Assembly: GCA_036852015.1 (NCBI GenBank)
Contig: JAANDG010000573.1
Span: 29,948-93,947 of the forward strand
Direction: 5' to 3'
Length of the DNA stretch: 64,000 bases
Origin: Pelodera strongyloides
Lineage: Eukaryota; Nematoda; Chromadorea; Rhabditida; Rhabditidae
Part shown: positions 28,161 through 41,800 of the stretch, one piece after another
How positions within the stretch are numbered: position 1 is the stretch's first letter
Layout: the number at the start of each line of letters is the position of its first letter
Position numbers and translations under genes: made by a program
Notes under the pieces: generated by a model
Databases searched by the model: none
What the model was told of the DNA's origin: nothing
The model's input: the letters and a program-made list of their open reading frames with translations, nothing else

Positions 28161-28903
28161 CTAAAAGAAAAGACAAATATGGCAAACTATTTTAAAGCAA
28201 TTTATTGCCTGTATCCTATATTTAAAAACACGCTGCGCCCATTCGCCGGGTAAAACTGGCTCACAACGTTTTCCCCCGAGCGTGTAGAACACAACGCTAG
28301 AGGCTAAACGTCGCTTGCTCGTCGCGTCACGTCACGTCGTCGCAACATGTCGCTAACTGCGAGACTAGACTTTGACACGGATCGATAGACGATTTAGAAA
28401 AAAACGCATCGCCGACCAATTTTGGCTACTTGTTTCTACACAGAAACGCACGTGTGATTGATCACTGATTACTGATTATTTTTGACTTCAGTTAGATTAA
28501 ATTGCTTGAAGTAATTTATCACTGTTATAAGCCAAAACCCTACCTCGATCACTTGGGTTCTCTCCAAAGATGTGGCCGACGATCTCTTTCTTTTCAGTAC
28601 AAAACGGGCAAAGTATTTCCATCTGGACTGGACTTTGAAGACATTTTCTTCGGGGCGAAGGACCCGGCTTGATAGACGATGGGAGCCGGACACTAAATGG
28701 GAATTTTAGTAATTGTTCTATTTTTTTTTACTCAACTCATATTCTAGGATTTAGATGTATTTCTGCTATTGATTCATGCGCTTGAGTAATCAGTGTCTCG
28801 ACGTACGTCCGCCTGTATTTCTACGCTCTAATCGGTAATCCCGCTCTTTTTCCCTTTTTCTCTCTCTCCCTCTCTCTCTCACAATCTGAATGTCAACGTT
28901 CTC

Positions 28904-28946
<43 letters not shown>

Positions 28947-30981
28947 TCTTTCGCTATCTGCCTGTCAATCTTCTCTCACATCTCTCTCCCTCTCTCACCA
29001 GAGGACGTCGATGGCTGATTGGTGCTCTCTCCGACCTCCTCTACGAGGACAAAGTCACTCTCGTTCTCGTCAAGACGTCTGGCTTTCAGGAACACCTGAA
29101 TTGCAGAAATTACACTTTGGATTTTAGGATGAAATTACACTTTGGATTTTAGAAATTACACTTTGGACCTGCTGGAGTGCTCTCAAATGGGACGAAAAAT
29201 AAATTTTAGGGCTGACATTTACGGAAGTTTTCATGAACGAAGAGAAGAAGAGTGTCACTGTAAAGACCAAACCACTGAACAACAAACTGCAGCAAAAAGC
29301 AACAAAGTGTTCAGGCTCTATCGCAGGTCTGCGTTTGCTGTGATTTTCTACTGTTTGCTGCTGAGCATACTATTTTACGCTCGGCCAATTCAACTACCTG
29401 CTTGATGATATCCTTGGCCGAACTGTTCACTGAAGCTCTGAGTATTGCGTACGGTTGATCATCAGATACATTGTGAACGCACACAAGAAATGTGTCACCC
29501 ATGGAGCGTGCTCGCGGATGCATACCAGCTAAAGTGTACTTTAAAATTTCAATTTGAAAAGACACCATTCGCAACGCAAAGAAATTGATCATCTTACTCC
29601 ACAGTGAGTCGACCATGTTATGTCACAGATATTTGAAATGTTTTGTTGTTTTTTACTATTCATGAGCGGAGCTAGTTTACTGGGTGTTTCCAAGTATGGC
29701 CGAGTTTCCTTCCAAGTATCGAAAACAACTACCGTATTTTGGAACTACACTGAATATCTACAGACAGACAAACGAAAAAATGGTCTCGTGGCAGCACACG
29801 GAACCATATTTTGAGACTGCAACGCGCGGTTTTTCCCATACATGGAAACCCATGCACCAATTTTGTATAGAGAAATTGAGAGTTGAAATTTGAAACGCAC
29901 CGCTGTCCACGTCGCCTCCAGCCGAGTCGACGTCCAAACTTCGACCATGGATTTGCGTCGAGGATTGAGACTTCATTGCCTGCATCACCACCTGACAAAT
30001 CAGATTATATTTGGCTATCACATGATGAGAACATTGATCAGCCAGTGGGGTGGCGTAGGGCCTACAACGCAAAACTCGGCTCTAGTGCCGCACCAGTTTG
30101 GGGTATGGTGCCGCACAAGAAAATGGGGTGCGCTGCTAGATATGCACCCCCCACCGTACAGGTGCGGCACCTGGACCGAGTTTCCCCAGTCACGGACGTT
30201 TGGCTCCTATTCCCGCCGGCGACTAATTGCACCGCGAAACATTCCTAGCGTCTTTTTATTTATGATGAATTTTCTAAGACAATGCATATAAAACAGAAAA
30301 GCCAGCTGACTTTCAGGTTTGACTTTCAGCGCTCTCGGCTAGATATATTTAAAATGACTATCGTTTACCTCTGGCAGGCGTTCGGTGGTGTGCGCTGAGT
30401 TTGAAGGTAGCACGTTACTCGCCGTCGGAAGCGCAGTGTTTCCACCACTCTTGATAATCGAGGTTATCCAAGCTCGCGATGAAGGGTCCTAAAGTGAAAT
30501 TACTTAATGTATTTCGGTTCGGTAGACCATTCGTGTATCAACTTTAATCAAAGACCTGCGGAACCTCGGTGACCAAAGTGTAGCTCCATTTTACTATTTT
30601 TGTTCACCTTTCATTAACAAAACTCCCGTTTAAAAAGCTCCTGTCTTATTCAAAGATAACCCACCGATCCTTTGCGCCTAAGCAGAAATTTCCGTTGTGC
30701 TCCGTTCCAGAAAGCAACGGCGTCCATTATTGGTTCGTTAGGAGGAAGGACCCTAAATGTTTATTCTTTATTCATTATTCCTAAATGTCAAAAATAGTTC
30801 TGAAAAGAATATTTTAAGGAACAGATGAAAGAGAAATACACCCACAGATATGCACCACGCCTAAACAGACACGTATAATACACACACACTTGCACACCCA
30901 CTCACACACATGCACACAAACACGGACACATATATACACACAAATACAACAAAGCCACACACACACACCACACACACAGAC

Positions 30982-31012
<31 letters not shown>

Positions 31013-31026
31013 CACACACACACACA

Positions 31027-31085
<59 letters not shown>

Positions 31086-32726
31086 TTGTTCAATCTAACC
31101 CCTACCGTTGACTGTCATACTCTTCTCCATCGGAGTGACACAGTGATTCCTCAATGAGAACGTAGTCTTCCACTTGGTCCGCGTTCTTACCAGCGTTTAG
31201 CAGAGCCTCAAATATGTAAACTCTGGTTGCACGTACGGTAACATAGGGATCTCGTTTCTGGTTTGTTCTGTTCACAGATCTCCGATAAAATATACACATT
31301 TTCTTCCTGTAGAATTACTGTTTCTGTTCCTTCAAATGTTCCAACAAGCCACTGCATTAGAAACTAATCAAGTTCTCACGATATAGGAAATTACAACAAT
31401 TTGTCTTGTTGATTTGAGTCTATTTAGTCACCTGTTGAATAACGCTCTTCACAGTGCTTCCGCTCTCTCCATGCACGATTACGGTAGAATCGTCGGCAAA
31501 TAGGCCAGATATGCGAAGCACAAATATCTGTTTTTTGAGGATGGGCATCGGCTTCACCAACTCGTCCTACAAAAAATATTGATTGAAATTAATTGTACTT
31601 GTAACTTATTGAAATGATTATTGAAGAGAATACCTCATTTCCCTATCAGGCGTAAACCCGGCAACGTCTCTGTGTGTTCTCCATTAGACAACTCGGAAAT
31701 GCGCAGCGTGTTGCGCTGTGGAATACGCTGCGCTACGCTGCGCTGCTGCGCTGTGGAATGTGGTCAGGGTAAGTTCTCCCTGTGAGTTGTCTCGTAGGCA
31801 ACTCGGAAAAGCGCAGCGTGTTGCGCTGTGGAGTGCGCTGCGCTAATGCTGCTTCGCTGTGGAATGCGCTCAGAGTAAGTTCGCTTTCTGCCGAAGACAC
31901 ATAGCAAAACAGTTCTCATGGGGCCCGCCGTTTGAAAGATTTTAATAAAAAAAACCCACACACTCCTGCTGGTATGCCAGTTGTTGGTCCACGATTCCCT
32001 GTTGTTGGCTGTCCTCGTCGTGCAAGTAAATGTGCTCTTCCAATTCGAAACGCGAACGGATGAAGAGAGCTCCGTTTTCTGCAAATTTTCCATTTTCGGA
32101 CAATTCTTAAGATTCTTAAGGTATTAAGGCTCTAAGGCTAAGGTTCTTAGGTATTGGTTTATATGTTGTAGTAGGATTAGGGTACCTAGGAGTTTTTCTA
32201 ATACCGCTAATATATTTGTGAACGCGAAACGGACGAAGAGCGCACCGTTTTCTAAATAAATAATTAATTTTTGGGTTTGAAAACGTCCTTTTATTCAAAA
32301 GCGGTTCAATCTCAATGCAATGTTCAAAACGTATGACTGTATGACTTGTTTCATTTTTGTTTGACTTGCGAATTATAGGACAAATTGCTAGATGTTTGCA
32401 GTCTTTTTTCTCTCATTTTACGATACAGCCTGTCTGACTACGAGTTCCTAGGGTTAAAGTATGACTTTTATCATGTTTATTTAAAAAAAAACTGGCACGA
32501 TTGTCATTATGTAATTAGCCATGATAATTGATAATTTCCATGATTGTCATTAGTCATGATAATTGCCTCAATTAACAAACAGAATAGCATCGTCAAAATA
32601 GGAAACCTGTAGGCTGATTGGCCGGTGTTCGCAATGGAAGATGCCTATAACCGGGACGAAGGCACCGCACAGGAACAACTCTGGAATATTTATTAGTTAG
32701 GAATTACGTCTCTCGCTCTCTCTCTT

Positions 32727-32810
<84 letters not shown>

Positions 32811-35800
32811 GCCCTCTCTCAGCCCTCAGCACTCTTCTTACCGTACTCTTCAGATTTTCGTGTGTCTTATGGTATTCTATACTTTTCGTAAGGAAGCACA
32901 GTCTAGTTTTCCTTAATCTGATATTTTGCAACTTAACCTAACTTACTGTTAGCCTTACTATAGAGAGAGGAAAGGCAAGGCGATAATAATAAGAGGTAAA
33001 CCTCCTACCGTTGTGCTATCACTCGTCCATTCTGCGCCGAATCGCATACGGCAATCCTTAGAAAGGCCAGCTCGACGAACACGATGCGGAATTGAACGGT
33101 GTGGTTCCAGATCGGATTCACCTAATGTTAATTGGTCAAGGCAATATAATCAACCCAAAAAAGGGGAACAAGCCACATACTAATAGGTATGCCCTGTTAC
33201 ACAATTACGCCTATCGAAGTCGACCTGTAGCAGACACGTACAGTTTAACTCTCAGGATAGGTTTATCTACGGCACTATGGGACGCCTGCTTTTAGTGGTG
33301 AAAGACTTGAAACCATATACATATATTGTTCCGAGAATGCAAGTTGGGTGGACGACAAAGCGTTGGATTAGCACCCACAGAACCAGGGTTCGAATCCGAC
33401 CAGAGACTGTAACTTTAACCGAGGGTAAATCATACCGAATTCCTCTGGACAACCTTGCTTTTCTCCTTGGCGCAATCACTTGGAATTCCGATCATTTCCA
33501 CTTCAACGTACGGAGAAGCACTGTGGTTGTTGCCGAATACGTATTGTCCGGAGATTATCTGGGAAAAAGATTTTAATCTAAAAGACTGCGTTAGGAAAGG
33601 ATCCCTAGGGGTGTTTCTCCCCCTATGTTTTCCTAGGGGTTCGTTTTAAAGCGGTACGACACGTGGTTTGTGTATCGTATGCAGGAAAATTACATAATTG
33701 CGTGTAATTCATGGAAATGCAGTTCTCTAACTCTAACAAAGGGTTGGGAAGAGCGTACCGTACCTCAGTACCGCTTTAAAATTGGCATCTTAGATTTTCA
33801 AAGACGACTTCTAGGAAAATAGCCATATGCAATTGGCAGCCTAGATTTTAAAAAAGCTTTCTAGGAAAATTGCCATATAGATGTATTCACTACTTTTCCT
33901 AGTGTTCTAAACTTTATGGATTAGATTTTTGATTTTTCAAAATCTAACCGTGAGGTTGAGTAGCAGTGCCGATTGTGCGCCCAGCTCCTTCGATAGTGGA
34001 TTGAACTTTCCGTAGTGTTGATGAGCTTCGTCCCAAAGTATTCGTGGTTTCAGTACGTATCTGAGAAAAGATTTTCCGTAATTCGACGATGTAAAGACAA
34101 CTTTTTGGTCGTAAACTTATTCCTACCGTACGTTGAGGTAACTTTTGTTTGGGTTTCAGGATGTCTTCATTACTCTGCTTATTGTTAGTCGCATTTATTC
34201 ATCAAGTTTATTCCATATACCGTACTTTTAACTTTCGGGTTTTGGGTCCGATATTAAGCATAGGCTCTTGAAAATAATATATATCTTCCATGTTCACTTT
34301 TTCATTGATTTCATTTTTAATTCAAGGATATCGTACTTTTAACTGAAAAAACGCACCCGCAGTTTCCATTCTGCTCGTACATTGCCGCGTTGACTGCCAT
34401 CATTACGTCACTTGTCTAAATACGTACAGTAATCAAAAAGATTAATATTAATTTTTAGGGTGTAGGTGACTCTATAGTATGTAATTGTTTCTTTTCAAGG
34501 GCTTGCAACTTTAGAAGAATTTTTCGTAGCAAGTTCTATAATCACAAATTATCTAGAAAATGTTGAATTTCCAGCTCAACATTGTTCCACTCTTCACTAT
34601 CGACCGAAGCTATCTATGTACTATCCACTGATCGAGTGTCTTATTGTTAGTAGAAGACTTTCTCGCGAAACATGTAGTTGTATGGTTTTCAATTTCTGCA
34701 TTTTGTTTCCAACTATCATCACCCCGCTTCGCGCACACTCTATAGTAAAATCCATGCTATTTAAACAAACAAGGGGAGAATATACATAGTGTATAACTGA
34801 AAACAGCCCCGTGGCTAATGCTGACTGTAAATATTCTCGTGCGTCCAAAATGGGGCCCAGTGATAATTTGCCATACATTGAAAAGCCCATAACACACCTG
34901 AAAGTTGAGCGCAGCCATTTGTACACCAAATCCCCAATAAGTGATCGGATGAAAGTTGGAACTATCGATACGCATGGCTCCGGGATAGGTGCGCATCAGC
35001 TGAAGTATAGGCTGTATGCTTTTTGAATTAACGGTAAAGGTTAAACCATAGAGTAGAGAGAAAGTCAGTCACTACCTGGTACCATGTATGTATGTATGTA
35101 TGTACTTCTGTATATATGTACATATATGTAGGCTTCTGTATATCAAGCATAGTAGCACAGTCCCCATGAAGTTATTCTTTTTATTACGGGATTCATAAAC
35201 GATACTTTAGCCTTAACGATTATAACTCACATGGTCCTTGGTATGATGGATGACTTTGAACGGATGCTTGCGGCAGATTTTTCGTGTCGCCGTCTGCAAG
35301 GAACGAAATTTTGCGAAAACTCAAAAATAATTTTAAAGAAAACTGAGCTCTAAAACTGATTCTCGTGGTGAGTCTGATCCCAAGCCTAAGCCTAAGCGTT
35401 GCGATACTGCCCTAACTTATGCCCAAGTAACAGGACCGTTCACCAAGCAAACACAAACAAACCTCGTTCAACGACGTGACTTGATAACACGGGGCATTGA
35501 CGTTTGGTCGTTTCGGAAGTATAATTGAGTGGTCGTCATTCGTGGATTCTTGAGAAAGGTGACTGGTGCTTCGTTGTCTAGAAATATGCCTATTCTATGT
35601 TTTGAATAATATGTATTTACATTCATTCATTCATTTGTATCAACATTAATGGAGTTCATTCTGCCTCTGGAACCCCGAAAATCCGCTTAGAACGAAAAGT
35701 CTCCAAAACTTGGTGTCGCAGAGGTACCAGTATTTAAAGCAATATGGCACGTGGATTTGAAACCCCTACCGAACAACCATCTATTATATTCACATCTGTG

Positions 35801-38800
35801 TGCCATTCTGGTCATTTTTCCCGCGCAAAAGGAAATGAAATTTGCATATAATACATGGGAATTCAGTTGTCCGTAAGCGCCTATCGACTAACCTTCTCAA
35901 CGGCGACGGCGTGGACAAAAGATTCGTATTTGTTCGGCTTCGATTCGTTGAAATTGACAGTGAAGGCGGAGGGAAAACAGGCGAAAATTGCTCCAGTTCA
36001 GAGTTGCGACACCAGTCTTGCGGGAAACCCTGAATCGAAATAACTGTCGGTAGGTAGAGACCCCTACCCCTAGCATGGTTGATAAATAAAAGGAAAAAAA
36101 CTATAATAGGAATATCCAAGTGCAATAGACAAAAAAAAATTGTGACCCATACCAGCGTATGGGACCCTGTTTCGACCCCAGTGGCATACGAGGAATTTAA
36201 CTTTGAACTATACGTATTTCTCACCAAACTATTGGTACCACAAAACATATAACCTCTACGACAGTATTTAACAATATCTATGCCCGAATATTTACCTTGA
36301 ATTTGATCGCCTGCGTGTAGATGACTATATCACTCAGCTCCGGAGCTAGCAGTCCCTGATGTGCTTTTCGTGGTCTTTCCGAAGGGAGAGATATTGCAGA
36401 CAGTGCGTCGTCCACATCACGCACAGTGTCGTAGGAAATCTGTATTAGCGGACTGAGTGTAATCTTTCTTAAGGATGCTTGAGGTTTGTACCGTAATAGA
36501 GCTTTGTTTAGCATGCTGGTTAGTTACATTTTTTATACTTCTCCATTCACTTTTCTAAAGCTGGCCGGTTCCAATAAAATTTACGCTGAGGCTGGTTCGA
36601 AAAAATCTCTGATGCGAGAGAAAGCCGAGAACACGCTAAACAGGAGACGCCAGTAACCTACCCCAGCGTTAAGTTTTATTGGAAGCGTCTGGGAATGATT
36701 TTGTCCTCGTGAGGACATAGAACATTGAAATTGCATGAAAGTGTTGCGTTATGATTAGAAGTGTTGACGTAAAGACGCTGAACATACTGTCGCATTGTAC
36801 TTATGAGCTACTTTGACAAAAATGGTAGAATTCTGGTGCCAATGGTACAAAAAGCCTACCACTTCCGGGGCCTTGTTTCCCACTGACTGCTCACTGCTCA
36901 TCGAGTCCACTTTACTCGCCTTCCTCTTCGAATGGAGCAACTTTGGTGAGTCTGAAATACAGATTATTGATTTTTTTCGAGAAAAAAATTCACTCTTTCG
37001 TCCCTCCTTACCTTATTGTTCTGTTAGTTATTTATTCAAATTTTCCCGTGTCAATGTGGGCGTGGCTTCAATACCGTATCTGAGAATTTGGACGAAACTC
37101 CTCACAAATATGCATACCATCATCATCCTCTGGGTCATCGTCATCGAGGAAGTCGTCCAAGTCGTCGTCCTCAGCCTCTTCAGCCGTGCTGAAACTTAAA
37201 GACAAGATAAAGATTTTGGCTTAGGCTTAGGCTTACATAAGTCTCTTCGGCCGAGCCTTCAGCTAAGGGTGGTAGATGAAAACTTGTTTACTTCGAACCG
37301 AACTAAAATCTTTTATAGGCGACTACCAGTGCATAATAGATATGCGCCTGGCCAGGGCCTGGCGATGTAATCCTGAGCTGGTGACACACAGGTACGGTTT
37401 CCGTCTGCCCCAAGCGGTCACACACCACCTAACACAAGTATATCAATCGATAGGTTGGCCATCAACGGACCTCGTTGTGCTCATTAAATTAATTTTACAG
37501 GCTAATAGTAGGGTGTGCTTACCGCTGCAGCACCCACCGAGAGCCCGGAAAAATCAAGGCAATTGCCAATGGTACCTGCTCTCGTAGGAGTTCTTGCTAA
37601 TCTTTCTGTCCAATTGTATTTGTGTTTCGGCGCGGTACAACGATCGGGTTTCAAGGAGGCTTGTAGAAGGCTCAGCAACCATTTTCTTATTCTAAAAAAA
37701 TCAATAAAATAATAGCTATGTTACCGGTACGCGGTAATTATGTTACCAGTCAAGTTAGTTAAAGGATCGCAGTCACTCCAAAATCATCATTTTGCTTCGA
37801 GTTTACTTGAATTTAGTAAAGAATAAAGAAACATACTTTACCAAAACCGAATAATTTGAATTCCAACTCAGGGAGTGAACAAGTAGAAAAGTAGTTCTAC
37901 TTAACTACCGCGGGATTATGAAACGTGTAGTGATATGCCTGCAGACCCTTGCAGTATATGTAAAGATATAATATGCAGATATTTGCCGAAATAATTTGCA
38001 TACTCCCGATCGGGAAGCAGCTGTATGAACACGTTTCGTGATCCTGCGGTAGTTAAGTAGAACTACTTTTCTACTTGTTCACTCCCTGAGTTGGAATTCA
38101 AATTATTCGGTTTTGGAAAAGTATTTTTCTCTATTCTTTACTAAATACAAGTAAACTCGAAGAAAAACGACGATTTTGTAGTGACTGCGATCCTTTAAAA
38201 AGGATAATTATTGTACGAGAAGGTAGCGTGACATAAGCAAGAGTGCCAACGCCCAGGGGTACTTTGGCAGAACACAGTAAAACCGTTAGAATGTAAAGTT
38301 AGTTGAACCCAAATCAACTTCGAAATCATTCATAAACACAACAACGAGGTTGATTACTACAAATCGGTTAAAATGTGAACAGAGAGTTTGGTACTACCCA
38401 CGGTTCTGAAGCCATATTCACCACTCAATTCCCCAAGGGGAATTCCTCGTCTTTTTCTCTGCGTGTCTCACATTAGAATGATATTTTCTGTTTCCAGGGA
38501 ATAGTTCCCCGACTAAATCGGAGTGGTGAATATGGCCTCTGGTCCACTCTTTTTTAGTTTTTGGACATCGAGCTTCGTCGACTTACCTTTATTAAGATCT
38601 TTCCCCTCAACTGGAATGGACTCGGTAAACGCGGATTTTCAGAAAAGTCCGCTTCGAATAGGAATTGAGTGACTAGACGGTCACCGAGGATTGTCTAAAA
38701 TATTTTTATATTACCGTACATCATTACCGTACGCGACTACCGTACTCCGTACGCGAAGTTGATTGGTTTTTATATTACTACCGTATGCGACTACCGTACT

Positions 38801-41800
38801 ACAGTATGCGAAGTTGGATCGTTTATGGTAGAGAGGAGCTATCGATTTTTTTGACATATCCATAATACAGCATAGACAGTATTTGTATTTATGCACGAAA
38901 TGAAAATCAGTGTTACTTGACTTACGACAAAGTTTGCCTGGTTTTACAGTTACCTATGTATTCAATCATTTTTTTTTCCTTTTTGACTTTTTATACGCGT
39001 CTTTTATACTTCAAGGGAAAATACGTTTCGTATCTTTCATTTAAAAACGAACCTTGAACATCTGTGCCATTTTCGCTTGCACATGAACCGAGCAGTGATT
39101 TTCAATTGAAAGTATTACTGGCAGGTCGCTGGTAATGAAGGCTGAGTGCTTGATAATTTCCACCACCTGAAACAGGTGGAATTGATTTCTGAAAAGGGTA
39201 GAAAAGGCTTTTCAATTAATTTCGCAAACGATAAAAGCCAAATCGGAGATCGGAAGCTGACAGACTTGCCAATTCTGTTTAGAGGCCATATTTATCACTC
39301 CGATTCCCTCGGGGAACTGTTTCCCGGGGACAGGAAATAGCACTCTCTGATGTGAGAAACGCAGAGAAAAAGACGGGTGAAATCCCCATGGGGAATTGAG
39401 TGGTGAGTGTCCTCTGGTCTAGCATCTTTTGTACTCATCCCATTCGCTTGAGAGGGAGTACAGTAATCAAGCAAAAGTCCAAATTTTTAAAAGACCGCCG
39501 CCTTTCATCAGAGTTTGCTGATCACTAGGTGTACTGTATGTATTTTATTGGTTTATTTTCTCTTACCTGTCGAAATCCGATTTTACTCGTGAACGTGTGT
39601 CCGTGGTAGATCAGCGGAAGACCGTTATCACCGTCCCAACAGTCTAACTCCACACATCGACATCCGGTAAGTAGGACCTAGAATACAAATTATTACATGT
39701 AGAAGACAGCAAGAGAGAGAGAGAGTGAGCGAGAGAGAGAGAGTGAGAGGCAGAAGAGAGAGAGCAAGAGAGAGAGAGAGGGAGAGAGAGAGAAGATAAG
39801 AGAACTTGAGAAGTAAGGATAAACATAAACTACATGCTCTCTCACCTGTCTGTACATCTCAGCACTGCTCTCGCCCTTCAACTGGTGCCCAGTCAAGTAC
39901 GTATTATGCGACGAATTGATATAGTAATGGGACAGTGGGAAGTGAAGTTGCGATTCGTCAACTTCAATGGTTTCCGGCACGAAAGCGTAGTTGGACGGAT
40001 CGGTAAGATAGCGGACGAAGCCCTGAAAAATGAACAGATTGGTATTCTTCAATGCTCTTTATTCCATAAACGAGAACATAATTATGTAGAAACTAGAGAA
40101 GGAGAGTGGCAGAGAATGAGACTTAGGGAGAAAGAGAGAGAGAGAGAGAGAGTGTGAGAGAGAGAGAGAGAGAGAGTGAGAGAGAGAAAGAGAGAGAGAG
40201 AAAGAGAGAGAGAGAAACCTGCACATGCTAGACACGTTCAGAAGTTCTAGCTTGTGATCTTAATTTTTGTTATTCCAGCTACATATTTCTTCTCGGTCTC
40301 TTGTCAGTACGCACTGTTGTGTGGCGCGGTGTCTAACTAGTCTAACTGTAGACCGCTCAGAGTGCTCAGGACCTCTGCGAAACAAGTCATATGCTGCGAG
40401 ACCTTGTATTCAATCACCCTTAAATAAAAGAAAGAAAATACAAACGTCGAACGACATTTGATGTTTCTGGCGACACAGTGGGTCCGGTTCGTGGTCCTAA
40501 ATTGTTATTTTCAATTTCAGGAAGTTTCAATTTCTTTTGATTAAAGGGACAGGCCCATCAAAGTAAACCTATATTTACGATACGTTCATAATGATTATAA
40601 AGCAATTTTATTACAATATATACAAACCAAATTTCACCACACTGGGAAACTTTTTTCCGATGCACTCAACGCATATGTATACCATAAAACAAAATTTCCA
40701 AGCTGCCTGCAAATTTATCGTAAAATTAGACTGCGATCAAAATTTGCGTATACGGCTTTGAAATCTGCAGCTTTATGGTATACATATGAGTTGAGCGCAT
40801 CGGAAAAAAGTGTCCCAGGGTGAATGAAGGTGAAATTTGGTTTGTATATATTGTAATAAAAATGCTTTGTAAACAGTATGAACATCTCGTCAACATAGGT
40901 TTAATTTGACGGGCCTGTCCCTTTAAAGAGGCATTCGCTTTGACCACAATGAGAAAACTAAAATGTTTACTTCATGGATGGAATCGAACCTGCGACGAGC
41001 TAATAGTCATACAAGAACGGTAACCACTAGACCATACCATGATGATCTGAATAGCGTGTTGCTCATCTACGACTTGCATCTGGTGTTGGGCAAGGAATTG
41101 TTTGATCATTTGTGGTGTTAGTAGAGCAGAACGGGATGTATCCATACCACCCATTGATAAGCTGAAGTTAAATGTGAAAATAAGCCACATCTTCGTAATT
41201 ACTAATTACTGTAACGAGAGACTGTGCGCCAATTGATCAATATGGTTTGCCGCCTAGCATTTGTGCACCCGGTAGGCGTTCCCGCTGCGCACATAAGAGA
41301 GGGTGCGCCGCCCCGTTGTTGTTGACCCTCTTTTTGTGTGCGGCGATGGCGCGGTGTTTCACGTTGATTTGGAGCATAACGAGATGGAATTGCGTGATAG
41401 GAAACTCCCGATGCGCGGCTTACATCTCAAATAATGGTTGTGAAACGTACATGAGACGGTTATGTAATTGTTAAAAGAATGATAGTGGAAGGGTTCATAG
41501 TTGGCCAGTTTTGGAAGAGGGCATTAAAAGCCCGTTATTAACAATAGCGAGCCCGCCTACAGTAAATGCTAGTAGATAACATAGTGTTAGCATTGGACAC
41601 CCATCAGTGCTTTGTGGTGAACTTTCTGTGGAATGTCTTGGGGAGACCTATTACAGACGAGTCGATTTTTATGATGTCCAATAAAAATAAACTATATAAC
41701 TTGTTGAAAAGAGTACCTGTTAACGCTGGCAACCGCTAGCGCATTGTAGATTTTGCTTTGTTTTTCTCCCAAGCCAACCGATTGCAGGATCACATTTCGA

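Noticed and set aside
29620..30300. Several 64-133 codon ORFs on both strands
   Set aside because: All overlap each other inside a PLC epsilon intron, with no splice-site or similarity support.
30814..31111. Cys/Val or His/Thr repeat ORFs
   Set aside because: Translation of the AC microsatellite in several frames.
36813..37199. 128-codon plus-strand ORF
   Set aside because: Antisense of the PLC epsilon X-Y linker exons; no recognisable protein.
40216..40260. Possible exon between EF-hand and X box ([10 protein letters not shown])
   Set aside because: No proper acceptor, and the flanking exons already join in phase.
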